Origin: Bordetella parapertussis
GTDB taxonomy: Bacteria > Pseudomonadota > Gammaproteobacteria > Burkholderiales > Burkholderiaceae_C
DNA length: 21,911 bases
Assembly: GCA_945882755.1 (NCBI GenBank)
Contig: CAMCWS010000031.1
Location: 1-21,911 of the forward strand
Reading direction: 5' to 3'
Positions 7,196-16,510 of this stretch are shown here, one piece after another; position 1 is the stretch's first letter; every line of letters starts with the position of its first letter. A model generated the notes under the pieces. It was given only the letters and a program-made list of their open reading frames with translations, searched no databases and was not told the origin of the DNA. A program made the position numbers and the translations under genes.

Positions 7196-8515
7196 ATGCA
7201 CCCAAAAGCCCTGTTAGACGCTTGCACCGAACTGACCCGTTTGCTGCTTCGCTTTGACCACCCTGCTGACAGCGTGGTTTCCAAATACTTCCGTGACCAA
7301 CGTAAGCAAATGGCCTTGGGCCCGCGTGAGCGCGGCGTCTTGGCCGAAACCGGCTACAACGTGTTGCGCCAAAAACTGCGCTTTGAGCACTTGGCCAAGT
7401 CCGGCACCGGCGTGAAAGAACGCCGACTCGCCATTCTGGGTTGGGCGGCTTATTTGGACGCGCAAGCCAAACTGCAGCAACCTCAGGCGACCCATGGAGA
7501 TCGCGGTTTCATGAAAGCCGCCATGAGCGAGATGGAGTTCAAGTGGCTGGCCGATTGCGATGCCGCCACCGACGACGCGTTCTTGGCACCCCACAAACAC
7601 AACTTGCCCCCGTGGTTGGCCGAGGCTTTGGAAACCCAGTTGGGCGAGGAGTTTTGGCCACTGGTGGACAGCTTGCAGCACACCGCAGGGCTGGACGTGC
7701 GGGTCAACACCCTGTTGGCCAAGCGATCTGATGTGCAAGCTGATTTGGTGGCCCATGGCATCGAGGTGGTGCCCACGCCGTTTTCGCCTTGGGGTTTGCG
7801 CATGAACGCCAAGCCCAACCTCAGCAAGCTCGCGCTGTTTGAAAAGGGCTTGATCGAAGTGCAAGACGAAGGCTCGCAGTTGTTGGCACTGTTGGTTGAC
7901 GCCAAGCGCGGCGAGATGGTGGCCGATTTTTGCGCGGGTGCGGGTGGCAAAACCTTGGCGCTGGGCGCATCCATGCGCAACACCGGCCGCTTGTACGCGT
8001 TTGACACCTCGGCCCACCGCTTAGATGCTTTGAAGCCCCGTTTGGCCCGCAGTGGTTTGTCCAATATTCACCCGGTCGCGATTGCCCATGAACGCGATGA
8101 GCGCATCAAGCGCTTGCGCGGCAAGATGGACCGCGTGTTGGTCGATGCGCCTTGCACCGGCTTGGGTACTTTGCGTCGCAACCCTGACCTGAAATGGCGT
8201 CAAACCCCCGATGCCGTGGCTGAGCTCAGCATCAAACAAACCGCGATTTTGGCCAGCGCTGCGCGTTTGCTCAAACCCGGCGGACGTTTGGTCTACGCCA
8301 CGTGCAGCTTGTTGCCTGAAGAAAACGAGCAGATTGCCCAAGCCCTCAGCCTTGCTCACCCCAACTTCAAGCCCTTGCCTATCAAGGACCTGTTGACTGA
8401 GCTTGATGTGGATCAAGCCGCGACTTTGTGCACCGCCGATGGCCTGTATTTGCGCCTGTGGCCGCATCGCCATGCCACCGATGGGTTCTTTGCAGCCGCA
8501 TGGGTGGCGGCATAA
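7196..8515 (+). CDS. RsmB/NOP-family RNA (cytosine-C5)-methyltransferase
   Basis: SAM-dependent RNA m5C methyltransferase of 439 residues. The SAM site is seen in FCAGAGGKTLALGA near residues 243-256 and in the acidic YAFDTS strand. The two catalytic cysteines are C320 in DAPCTGLGTLRRNPD (motif IV) and C370 in YATCSLLPEENE (motif VI). The N-terminal 150 residues are helical and include YFRDQRKQMALGPRERGVLAE, like the NusB-like part of RsmB. The usual RsmB neighbours (def, fmt) are absent, so this could be the 16S C967 enzyme or a second paralogue with another target; hence no symbol. The ATG has no Shine-Dalgarno and may lie at the 5' end of its transcript. Its stop overlaps the -10 box of the desaturase promoter. 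Confidence 0.9.
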   Translation: MHPKALLDACTELTRLLLRFDHPADSVVSKYFRDQRKQMALGPRERGVLAETGYNVLRQKLRFEHLAKSGTGVKERRLAILGWAAYLDAQAKLQQPQATHGDRGFMKAAMSEMEFKWLADCDAATDDAFLAPHKHNLPPWLAEALETQLGEEFWPLVDSLQHTAGLDVRVNTLLAKRSDVQADLVAHGIEVVPTPFSPWGLRMNAKPNLSKLALFEKGLIEVQDEGSQLLALLVDAKRGEMVADFCAGAGGKTLALGASMRNTGRLYAFDTSAHRLDALKPRLARSGLSNIHPVAIAHERDERIKRLRGKMDRVLVDAPCTGLGTLRRNPDLKWRQTPDAVAELSIKQTAILASAARLLKPGGRLVYATCSLLPEENEQIAQALSLAHPNFKPLPIKDLLTELDVDQAATLCTADGLYLRLWPHRHATDGFFAAAWVAA

Positions 8516-8518
8516 AAT
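8490..8518 (+). promoter_or_regulatory. Sigma-70-type promoter for the desaturase operon
   Basis: TTGCAG (8490-8495) and TAAAAT (8513-8518) are separated by 17 bp, with four and five of six consensus matches. The -10 box overlaps the TAA stop of the preceding methyltransferase gene. Predicted initiation near 8525 gives a leader of about 22 bases containing AAAGGA before the ATG at 8547. Confidence 0.5.
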
Positions 8519-8546
8519 CAACGAGCTATTGAAATAAAGGATTGCT

Positions 8547-9761
8547 ATGGTTTTGCCCTCTTGGCCTTGGTTGGATGCAGTGTTGAATTGGCTTGCTTAC
8601 GGCACTTGGCAGTTGAGTGGCTGGCAGTTGGTGCTCTTCACGCTCGCCATGACCCATATCACCATCGCAGCAGTCACCATTTATTTGCACCGTCACCAAG
8701 CGCACCGCTCTTTGGATTTGCATTGGTTACCTGCCCACTTTTTCCGCTTGTGGTTATGGCTGACCACCGGCATGACGACCAAGGCATGGGCGTCTATTCA
8801 CCGTAAACACCACGCCAAATGCGAGACCGAAGAGGACCCGCACAGCCCACAGGTGTTTGGTATCAAGAAGGTGTTTTGGCAAGGGGCAGAGCTCTATGGC
8901 GTGGAAGCGGCTAATGAAGAAACCTTGCGCAAATATGGCCATGGCACACCTGACGATTGGATCGAGCGCAACATCTATTCACGATTTACTTGGCAAGGTG
9001 TGGGGCTGATGCTCATCATCGATTTGGCCTTGTTTGGGGCCATTGGCGCGACCGTCTGGGCGGTGCAAATGATGTGGATACCCGTCACGGCTGCGGGCGT
9101 GATCAACGGCATCGGCCACTTCTGGGGTTACCGCAACTTTGAAGCGCCTGACGCCAGCACCAACATCTCACCTTGGGGCATCCTCATTGGTGGTGAAGAA
9201 CTGCACAACAACCACCATACCTATCCCACCTCAGCCAAGTTGTCGGTCAAGCCTTACGAATTTGACATTGGCTGGTTGTACATCCGTGTACTGGAAACTT
9301 TGGGTTTGGCCTCGGTGAAAAAAATACCTCCCAAACTGCATTACGCCGATGCCAAACCAGTCGCTGATGAAAAAACCTTAGAAGCGCTGATAGCCAACCG
9401 TTATGAAGTCATGGCCGGTTTTGCCACGCAACTCAAGATGGCGTTAAAACAAGAGGTGGCCAGCCTGCCCAAGCTGCCCACCGACGCCGTGTTGCTCGCT
9501 GCCAAGCGTTGGATGCACCGCGATGAGGTGCAAGTGCCCGAGCAATTCCGCGCCTTGTTAGCCCAAGCCCGTGCGGCTTTGCCCGACGTGGACACCATGG
9601 TGCGTATGCGCGAGGAGTTGCGTCAGCTTTGGCTCAATACCCACGCGACCCAGGCGCAATTGGCGCTTGATTTGCAAGCGTGGTGCAAACGTGCAGAGGA
9701 AAGCGGTATTGCTGCTTTGCGCGATTTTTCTTTGCAACTGCGCGCTGTACGAATGGGATGA
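8547..9761 (+). CDS. Membrane fatty-acid (acyl) desaturase, delta-9 type
   Basis: Di-iron membrane enzyme placing a cis double bond in acyl chains. All three histidine boxes are present: H48-RHQA-H53, H85-RK-HH89 (SIHRKHHAKCETEEDPHSP) and H220-NN-HH224 (EELHNNHHTYPTSAK), plus H191 in GHFWGYRNF. Hydrophobic spans occur around residues 27-47, 62-75, 150-170 and 172-192. The protein has 404 residues. The part after about residue 265 is a soluble, helix-rich tail without a motif I recognise. AAAGGA upstream supports the ATG, and a sigma-70-like promoter precedes it. The stop TGA overlaps the next gene's ATG (ATGA, 9758-9761), so expression of the downstream GMC dehydrogenase is tied to it. Acyl-CoA versus acyl-lipid substrate cannot be decided from sequence. 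Confidence 0.93.
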   Translation: MVLPSWPWLDAVLNWLAYGTWQLSGWQLVLFTLAMTHITIAAVTIYLHRHQAHRSLDLHWLPAHFFRLWLWLTTGMTTKAWASIHRKHHAKCETEEDPHSPQVFGIKKVFWQGAELYGVEAANEETLRKYGHGTPDDWIERNIYSRFTWQGVGLMLIIDLALFGAIGATVWAVQMMWIPVTAAGVINGIGHFWGYRNFEAPDASTNISPWGILIGGEELHNNHHTYPTSAKLSVKPYEFDIGWLYIRVLETLGLASVKKIPPKLHYADAKPVADEKTLEALIANRYEVMAGFATQLKMALKQEVASLPKLPTDAVLLAAKRWMHRDEVQVPEQFRALLAQARAALPDVDTMVRMREELRQLWLNTHATQAQLALDLQAWCKRAEESGIAALRDFSLQLRAVRMG

Positions 9762-11380
9762 CCGCTCCCCAGTTTGATTATGTGATTGTGGGCGGCGGCT
9801 CCGCTGGTGCAGTTTTGGCCAACCGCTTGAGTGCCGATCCTCGCGTTCATGTGTGTTTGTTAGAGGCAGGTGGCGATGGCCGTGATGTGTTGATCCGTGC
9901 CCCCATGGCGGCGGCCATCATGCTGCCGGGCAAGCCCTTCAAGGTCAATAACTGGGCTTTTGAAACCACCCCTCAAATCGGCTTGAAGGGTCGCCGTGGT
10001 TACCAGCCCCGTGGCAAGGCTTTGGGAGGCTCTAGCGCCATCAATGCCATGCTCTATGTACGCGGCCAACGTGAAGATTACGACCAATGGCGTGACATGG
10101 GCTGTGAGGGCTGGGGCTTTGACGATGTGCTTGCCTATTTCAAGCGCTCAGAAAATAACCAGCGTGGCAACAGTGAATTACACGGTACAGGAGGGCCTTT
10201 GTCGGTGGCCTTCCAGCAATCTCCCCGTCCTATTTCTGCTGCATGGATGGAAGCAGCACAGCAGTGCGGCCTTGCTCTGAACGAGGATTTCAATGGCGCT
10301 AAGCAAGAAGGTGCTGGTTTGCATCAGGTCACCCAGTTTTGGAATGACCAACGCAATGGAGAGCGGTGTTCAGCAGCTGCGGGGTATTTGCACCCCATCA
10401 TGGCCCAACGACCCAATTTGACTGTCATGACGGGTGCCCACGCCACTGAATTGCTGTGGACGGACAGTCGCATCTCGGGCGTGAAATACCGGCGTGGGCA
10501 ACAGCTCCTCGAGGTACACGCTCAAGCCGAAGTTTTGTTGTGTGCGGGCGCATTTCAGTCGCCTCAGTTGCTTATGCTGAGCGGTATCGGTCCAGCCGAG
10601 CATTTGCAGTCTTTGGGCATTGAGGTGAAACAAGATCTACCAGGCGTGGGGGCTAATTTGCAAGACCATTTGGACGTCACTTTGGCTTACCACTCCTTGC
10701 GTAACGATGTGATGGGTATTGCACCAGTTGCTGCTTGGCAACTCCTCAAAGGCATTCGCCAATGGCGCAAAGATGGCTCTGGCATCGTGGCCACGCCTTA
10801 TGCAGAAGCGGGTGCATTTGTGCGCTGTTCGCCAGACGCCCGGCGGCCAGATATCCAATTTCATTTTGTGGTGGCACGTGTTGAAGACCATGCCCGTCGT
10901 CTGCACTGGGGCTATGGCTATTCATGCCATGTGTGCGTGCTCAGACCCCACTCCCGCGGCAGCGTTCGTTTGCAAAGCCGCGACCCCTTCGACGCCCCCT
11001 TGATAGACCCCGCTTATTTAAGTGACCACAGAGACACTGCCTTGATGGTGGAGGGTGTCAAAAAATTACGCACCATCATGCAAGCACCAGCCCTTCAACC
11101 CTACCGAGGCAAAGAGATTTACACCGCAGGCATAGAAACCGACGCGCAATGGGAGAGCTATATCCGTGAGCGTGCTGACACGATTTACCATCCTGTGGGT
11201 ACTTGCAAAATGGGTGCTGCGCATGACCCCATGGCGGTGCTAGATACTCAATTGCGGGTCAAAGGGGTGTTGGGATTACGGGTGATTGACGCTTCGGCCA
11301 TGCCAACGCTGATCAGCGGTAATACCAATGCGCCAACTATCATGATGGCTGAAAAAGCAGCAGATTTTCTGCTTTCCTAG
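9758..11380 (+). CDS. GMC-family FAD-dependent alcohol dehydrogenase
   Basis: GMC (glucose-methanol-choline) oxidoreductase of 540 residues, oxidising an alcohol to an aldehyde with FAD. The N-terminal dinucleotide site is FDYVIVGGGSAGAVLANRLS followed by LLEAGG. The first GMC signature contains GGSSAINAMLYVRG and the second GAFQSPQLLMLSGIGP. The C-terminal catalytic pair is H478 (YHPVGTCKMG) and N522 (GNTNAPTIMM), 44 residues apart as in choline oxidase. The family includes BetA and AlkJ; I cannot separate these by eye. The start is the ATG overlapping the desaturase stop; an open frame runs upstream to 9680 but lies inside the desaturase. The coupling suggests a role with fatty acyl or alcohol intermediates, but this is inference. 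Confidence 0.9.
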   Translation: MTAPQFDYVIVGGGSAGAVLANRLSADPRVHVCLLEAGGDGRDVLIRAPMAAAIMLPGKPFKVNNWAFETTPQIGLKGRRGYQPRGKALGGSSAINAMLYVRGQREDYDQWRDMGCEGWGFDDVLAYFKRSENNQRGNSELHGTGGPLSVAFQQSPRPISAAWMEAAQQCGLALNEDFNGAKQEGAGLHQVTQFWNDQRNGERCSAAAGYLHPIMAQRPNLTVMTGAHATELLWTDSRISGVKYRRGQQLLEVHAQAEVLLCAGAFQSPQLLMLSGIGPAEHLQSLGIEVKQDLPGVGANLQDHLDVTLAYHSLRNDVMGIAPVAAWQLLKGIRQWRKDGSGIVATPYAEAGAFVRCSPDARRPDIQFHFVVARVEDHARRLHWGYGYSCHVCVLRPHSRGSVRLQSRDPFDAPLIDPAYLSDHRDTALMVEGVKKLRTIMQAPALQPYRGKEIYTAGIETDAQWESYIRERADTIYHPVGTCKMGAAHDPMAVLDTQLRVKGVLGLRVIDASAMPTLISGNTNAPTIMMAEKAADFLLS

Positions 11381-11406
11381 TTTCACTGCTACCCAAGGGG
11401 CTAACC

Positions 11407-11835
11407 ATGCGACTGTTTCTTCAATTTCTGACCGCCATGGCCTGTTTGTGTGCAAGCGTGTCTTGGGCTCAAGAGCAAGCTCGGGTCATCTCAAGCACGC
11501 CCACTTGGGTTCCCTCCAACACGGTCAACAGCCGAGGCGAGGTGGTCATGTACACCGCGTTCAATGTGGTTTACGAATTCGCAGGCAAACAATACAGCGT
11601 GCAACTGCCCAATGACCCAGGGCCGTACGTCACACTGCAAATCACGCCCACCTATTCGGCCTCCACCACCGCGCCACCTTTGCCGCCTGCACCCCAAGTG
11701 ATTTATGTGCAACCCCCAACACAGGTGTTGACCAATCCTGTTTATGTGCTGCCGTATTCGCCTCCTAACTATTACAGCCATCCTCTGCCATTCACCTTTA
11801 ACTTTGGCCTAGGCTACTACCGGTGGCGACATTGA
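11407..11835 (+). CDS. Small exported protein of unknown function
   Basis: A 142-residue protein with a signal peptide: MRLFLQFLTAMACLCASVSWA, then a likely cleavage before QEQA. The mature part has ARVISSTPTWV and then FNVVYEFAGKQYSVQLPNDPG. This is close to the YNVTYEYQGRQY...DPGP segment found at the end of many betaproteobacterial glycine-zipper surface proteins, but no glycine zipper is present here. The remainder is rich in Pro, Tyr and Thr and ends FGLGYYRWRH. AAGGGG upstream fits the ATG. It begins 26 bases after the GMC dehydrogenase stop and ends just before a strong terminator, so it is probably the last gene of the desaturase operon. Periplasmic or outer-membrane location is inferred; function is unknown. 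Confidence 0.75.
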   Translation: MRLFLQFLTAMACLCASVSWAQEQARVISSTPTWVPSNTVNSRGEVVMYTAFNVVYEFAGKQYSVQLPNDPGPYVTLQITPTYSASTTAPPLPPAPQVIYVQPPTQVLTNPVYVLPYSPPNYYSHPLPFTFNFGLGYYRWRH

Positions 11836-11841
11836 AACGGA

Positions 11842-11875
11842 CAACAAAAAACCCGCCTAGGCGGGTTTTTTGTTG
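11842..11875. terminator. Perfect-palindrome bidirectional terminator
   Basis: A perfect 34-bp palindrome centred on CCTAGG: an A-rich run, then CCCGCC, CTAG centre, GGCGGG and a T-run. Each strand therefore shows a GC-rich stem followed by a run of six T. It lies six bases after the exported-protein gene (plus) and 14 bases after rpmG (minus), serving both convergent transcripts. Confidence 0.93.
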
Positions 11876-11889
11876 GATCACAGGCTGAA

Positions 11890-12060
11890 TTACTTCAGCT
11901 TGATTTCTTTGTATTCCACATGTTTACGAGCTTTTGGATCAAATTTCATGATCGACATTTTCTCGGGCATGGTTTTCTTGTTTTTGCTGGTGGTATAGAA
12001 GTGACCGGTGCCAGCAGTTGATTCCAGCTTGATTTTTTCGCGTCCGCCTTTGGAAGCCAT
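11890..12060 (-). CDS. rpmG: 50S ribosomal protein L33
   Basis: A 56-residue large-subunit ribosomal protein that begins [20 protein letters not shown] and continues with FYTTSKNKK and [17 protein letters not shown]. It contains no cysteine, so it is the zinc-independent form of L33, which is usual in this bacterial group. AAAGGA stands upstream of the ATG at 12060. It follows rpmB by 30 bases on the same strand and is followed by the bidirectional terminator. Confidence 0.97.
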   Translation of the reverse strand: MASKGGREKIKLESTAGTGHFYTTSKNKKTMPEKMSIMKFDPKARKHVEYKEIKLK

Positions 12061-12090
12061 GATGAAGTCCTTTCGAAGTCGGTAAAAAAA

Positions 12091-12324
12091 TTAAGCTTGA
12101 CCGCGTGCGCGCATGTCTGCGAGCACGACGTCAATGCCTTTTTTGTCAATCAAGCGCAATGCAGCGCTGGAGACGCGCAAACGCACCCAACGGTTCTCGG
12201 TTTCCACCCAGAAACGGCGGTACTGCAAATTGGGCATGAAACGACGCTTGGTTTTGTTGTTGGCGTGGGAAACATTGTTTCCGACCATGGGGCCTTTGCC
12301 CGTTACTTCACATACGCGTGCCAT
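12091..12324 (-). CDS. rpmB: 50S ribosomal protein L28
   Basis: A 77-residue large-subunit ribosomal protein. It begins [20 protein letters not shown], continues [14 protein letters not shown] and [18 protein letters not shown], and ends with DMRARGQA; length and sequence fit the family throughout. AAGGAG before the ATG is a good ribosome binding site. First gene of the rpmB-rpmG pair. A TACAAT -10 box about 100 bases upstream implies a leader of roughly 95 bases that includes a short hairpin. Confidence 0.97.
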   Translation of the reverse strand: MARVCEVTGKGPMVGNNVSHANNKTKRRFMPNLQYRRFWVETENRWVRLRVSSAALRLIDKKGIDVVLADMRARGQA

Positions 12325-12348
12325 GTAGACACTCCTTCAACTAACAGC

Positions 12349-12369
12349 CTGACAACCAAAAGTGGTCAG
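12349..12369 (-). promoter_or_regulatory. Hairpin in the rpmB leader
   Basis: On the minus strand CTGACCAC and GTTGTCAG pair with one internal mismatch around a TTTTG loop, within the predicted leader of rpmB-rpmG. It has no T-tract, so it is not an intrinsic terminator. A regulatory role is only a possibility. Confidence 0.35.
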
Positions 12370-12426
12370 ACTTAACCTCGCCAAACGGGGGGCGGTATCC
12401 CCTGGATTGAATCCTCAGAGCCAGAG

Positions 12427-12432
12427 ATTGTA
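12427..12432 (-). promoter_or_regulatory. Probable -10 box for rpmB-rpmG
   Basis: TACAAT on the minus strand (five of six consensus bases) lies in the gap between trxB and rpmB. The -35 is weak (TTCAGG at 19 bp). The gap 12325-12464 holds no gene besides this box and the leader hairpin. Confidence 0.4.
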
Positions 12433-12464
12433 GCCTGAAACCCCTGATGGGCCTGAATTAGGCT

Positions 12465-13484
<1,020 letters not shown>

Positions 13485-13487
13485 TCA

Positions 13488-13515
13488 TTGTCTGCTTTTA
13501 CGCGCCTGTTAAGCT
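13488..13515 (+). promoter_or_regulatory. Weak candidate promoter for ftsK-lolA-rarA
   Basis: TTGTCT (13488-13493), a 16-bp spacer and TAAGCT (13510-13515) precede the ftsK ATG at 13527. The -10 match is weak. Nothing else promoter-like was seen in the 114-base trxB/ftsK gap on this strand. Confidence 0.25.
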
Positions 13516-13526
13516 TCGCTTCTGCC

Positions 13527-15857
13527 ATGACTTACTCGTTAAACACACTCAACAACACCCGTGAAAACCCGCCCGAAATGACGGGCTGGCAGCGATTTAT
13601 CCAAGAAATCGCTTTGGCCGTTGGGTTTGTGGTTTTGCTTTTTTGGCTCTTGGCCATCGTCAGCCATTCTGCGCTGGACCCCGCTTGGACAACCTCGGGT
13701 ACCAATCCCCATATTCGCAATTGGGGTGGGCGAGTTGGTGCAGCTGTCAGCGACTTGTCTTTTTTCTTGCTGGGCTATTCGGTGTTTTGGTGCTATTTGG
13801 CTGGCTTGGCCAGTTGGTTGTCGGCCTTGGCCAATCGTTTGCGCAGCGAAGAGAAAGCAACCCCCGACCCCCACATTTGGCGCTTGACGCGCTGGGCGTT
13901 TTGGAGCGGCTTGGTGATGTTGCTGCTCTCCAGCACAGGTTTGGAGTTCACCCGCCTTTACCGCTTTGAAAGTCAATTGCCCGGCCACCATGCGGGTGGC
14001 GTGTTGGGCTACTTGGTGGGCAGTACTGCCAACAGCTGGCTCGGCTTCAATGGTTCAGGCCTCATTTTCATTGTCTTCATGGTGATTGGCTTGTCGTGGG
14101 TATTTCGTTTTTCTTGGATTCAGCTTGCTGAAAAAATGGGTGCTGCGATTGATGGTCTGATTCAACAGCAACGTGAAAAGCGTGAAATTGCCCAAGATTT
14201 GGCCCTTGGCGAAGCAGCAGCCCGCGCCCGAGAAAAAGACATGGTGTGGGAGCGTGATGAGAACGCAGACATACCAGCTCACCCTGTGCGTATCGTGGTC
14301 GAACCCGAACCTGCGCCTCCCAAAAGTGAGCGTGTCGCCCGTGAGCGGCAAAAACCGTTGTTCAATGATTTGCCCGATTCACGCTTGCCACAGGTAGAGC
14401 TGCTTGACACCTCGCAAGTCAAGCTAGACCCTGTGGACGCAGAAACCATTGAGTTCACCAGTCGCTTGATTGAGAAAAAACTGCGTGACTTTGGCGTAGA
14501 GGTCAAGGTGTTGGCTGCAGCCCCTGGCCCTGTCGTGACGCGCTACGAGATCGAGCCAGCCACGGGCGTCAAAGGCTCGCAAGTAGTGAACTTGGCCAAG
14601 GATTTGGCGCGATCCCTCAGCATGGTGTCCATCCGCGTGGTGGAAACCATTCCAGGGAAAAACTTCATGGCGCTGGAGTTACCCAACAGCAAACGCCAAA
14701 CCATTCGCTTGAGCGAAATTTTGGGCTCATCGGTTTATAACGAAGCCAAGTCCATGCTCACCATGGGTTTGGGCAAAGACATTGGCGGCAACCCGGTGGT
14801 GGCTGATTTGGCCAAGATGCCACATGTGTTGGTAGCGGGCACCACCGGTTCGGGCAAGTCCGTGGGTATCAACGCCATGATTTTGTCGCTGCTCTACAAA
14901 GCCGAAGCACGCGATGTGCGTATGTTGATGATCGACCCCAAGATGCTGGAGATGTCGGTCTACGAGGGCATACCGCATTTGTTGGCCCCTGTCGTGACCG
15001 ACATGAAGCAAGCCGCACATGGCTTGAATTGGTGTGTGGGTGAAATGGAGCGACGCTACAAGCTGATGAGCAAGTTGGGCGTTCGCAACTTGGCGGGCTA
15101 CAACCACAAACTGGATGAAGCTCGGGAGAACGGCCAAGCCTTGACCAATCCGTTCAGCCTCACGCCCGATGAGCCGGAACCGCTGGATCGCTTGCCCCAC
15201 ATTGTGGTGGTGATCGATGAGTTGGCCGACCTAATGATGGTGGTGGGCAAAAAGATCGAGGAACTCATTGCCCGTTTGGCACAAAAAGCCCGCGCGGCTG
15301 GTATTCATTTGATCTTGGCGACACAACGCCCCAGTGTGGACGTCATCACGGGATTGATCAAAGCCAATATTCCCACGCGCATTGCGTTTCAGGTCAGCAG
15401 CAAAATCGACAGCCGCACCATCCTCGACCAAATGGGCGCAGAAGCATTGCTCGGCATGGGCGATATGCTGTACTTACCCAGTGGCACCGGTTTTCCCATT
15501 CGTGTACACGGCGCTTTTGTCAGCGATGACGAAGTACACAGGGTGGTCAGTTATTTGAAAACCCAAGGTGAACCCAATTACATCGAAGGCGTTCTCGAAG
15601 GTGGCACGGTCGAAGGCGGCTCCGAAGGTCCCGATTTGTTTGGTGACATTGCAGGCGAAAAAGACCCGCTTTATGACCAAGCAGTTGAGGTGGTTTTGAA
15701 GAACCGAAAAGCCAGCATCTCACTGGTGCAACGCCATTTAAAAATTGGCTACAACCGCGCTGCCCGTTTGGTGGAAGATATGGAAAAAGCTGGTTTGGTC
15801 AGCGCCATGAGCACCAATGGTCAGCGTGAGATTTTGGTGCCTACGCGCGCAGAATGA
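13527..15857 (+). CDS. ftsK: DNA translocase FtsK
   Basis: Division-septum ATPase that pumps chromosome ends apart and activates XerCD recombination. The 776 residues include an N-terminal membrane domain with about four hydrophobic spans in residues 25-200 and a fairly short charged linker. The FtsK/SpoIIIE motor has Walker A GTTGSGKS at 438-445, Walker [13 protein letters not shown] with D564, and [21 protein letters not shown] (18 shared core positions). The winged-helix gamma domain for KOPS recognition lies at about 713-772 ([18 protein letters not shown]). It lacks the very long linker of the E. coli protein, as is common in betaproteobacteria. The start is at [10 protein letters not shown]; the frame is open 16 codons further up. 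The stop overlaps the lolA start (ATGA). Confidence 0.96.
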   Translation: MTYSLNTLNNTRENPPEMTGWQRFIQEIALAVGFVVLLFWLLAIVSHSALDPAWTTSGTNPHIRNWGGRVGAAVSDLSFFLLGYSVFWCYLAGLASWLSALANRLRSEEKATPDPHIWRLTRWAFWSGLVMLLLSSTGLEFTRLYRFESQLPGHHAGGVLGYLVGSTANSWLGFNGSGLIFIVFMVIGLSWVFRFSWIQLAEKMGAAIDGLIQQQREKREIAQDLALGEAAARAREKDMVWERDENADIPAHPVRIVVEPEPAPPKSERVARERQKPLFNDLPDSRLPQVELLDTSQVKLDPVDAETIEFTSRLIEKKLRDFGVEVKVLAAAPGPVVTRYEIEPATGVKGSQVVNLAKDLARSLSMVSIRVVETIPGKNFMALELPNSKRQTIRLSEILGSSVYNEAKSMLTMGLGKDIGGNPVVADLAKMPHVLVAGTTGSGKSVGINAMILSLLYKAEARDVRMLMIDPKMLEMSVYEGIPHLLAPVVTDMKQAAHGLNWCVGEMERRYKLMSKLGVRNLAGYNHKLDEARENGQALTNPFSLTPDEPEPLDRLPHIVVVIDELADLMMVVGKKIEELIARLAQKARAAGIHLILATQRPSVDVITGLIKANIPTRIAFQVSSKIDSRTILDQMGAEALLGMGDMLYLPSGTGFPIRVHGAFVSDDEVHRVVSYLKTQGEPNYIEGVLEGGTVEGGSEGPDLFGDIAGEKDPLYDQAVEVVLKNRKASISLVQRHLKIGYNRAARLVEDMEKAGLVSAMSTNGQREILVPTRAE

Positions 15858-16510
15858 ACATGCCATTTCACTTCATCGTCGCAGCCGCCTTGTGTTTTGT
15901 CATGGGTGTGGCGCATGCCGATAGCTTGGACAGCTTGGCGCAATTTTTAAAGTCCACCCGCAGTTGGCGAGCCGATTTTGTGCAAGTGGTGACCGCACCC
16001 GCCAAAGAAGGCAGGCCCCTCAGACCCAAAACCTCTTCAGGTGTTTTCGCTTTCATTCGCCCCAACGTTTTTCGGTTTGATTACAGCAAACCTTATGTGC
16101 AAAACATCGTTGCGGATGGTCAGCAGCTTTGGTTATTCGATACAGATTTAAACCAAGTCACGGTGCGTAACCAAGCGCAGACCTTGGGCAGCACACCAGC
16201 AGCTTTGATTGCTTCCGCGCAAGACATTGCTTCACTCAGCAAAGAGTTCGCTTTGAAAGCAGCGCCCTCAGAGGAGGGTTTGGCTTGGGTGATAGCCACC
16301 CCCAAAATCAAAGACGCTGGTTTGCAAAGCGTTCGCATTGGTTTGCGCATGGAATCAGGGCAGTCGGTATTGAGTCAACTCGATATCGTGGACGCTTTTG
16401 GCAACCGTTCACAAATTCGGTTCAACCGCGTCGAGGTCAATCCTGCCAACCTCACCATGGCGAATTTCACTTTTGTGCCACCCAAGGGCGTGGACGTGGT
16501 GCGACCTTGA
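15854..16510 (+). CDS. lolA: Outer-membrane lipoprotein carrier protein LolA
   Basis: Periplasmic chaperone carrying lipoproteins from LolCDE to the outer membrane. The 218-residue precursor has a signal peptide ending VMGVAHA before DSLDSL (cleavage about residue 22). Family features follow: [51 protein letters not shown], and near the end [12 protein letters not shown] and [11 protein letters not shown]. The start ATG overlaps the ftsK stop; a second ATG two codons on is also possible. Order ftsK-lolA-rarA is the same as in many proteobacteria. Its stop codon overlaps the rarA TTG. Confidence 0.96.
   Translation: MNMPFHFIVAAALCFVMGVAHADSLDSLAQFLKSTRSWRADFVQVVTAPAKEGRPLRPKTSSGVFAFIRPNVFRFDYSKPYVQNIVADGQQLWLFDTDLNQVTVRNQAQTLGSTPAALIASAQDIASLSKEFALKAAPSEEGLAWVIATPKIKDAGLQSVRIGLRMESGQSVLSQLDIVDAFGNRSQIRFNRVEVNPANLTMANFTFVPPKGVDVVRP

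Noticed and set aside
7214..8017. Minus-strand open frame of 267 codons opposite the RNA methyltransferase
   Set aside because: No recognisable domain, low-complexity Gln/His/Val composition, and full antisense overlap with a gene carrying all catalytic motifs.
11890..12060. L33 as a damaged gene that lost its zinc-binding cysteines
   Set aside because: The cysteine-free form is a normal L33 variant with full length and intact sequence here.
16285..16506. Upstream extension of the rarA frame by 74 codons
   Set aside because: It lies entirely inside lolA, has no family similarity, and the homologous N-terminus begins at the TTG at 16507.
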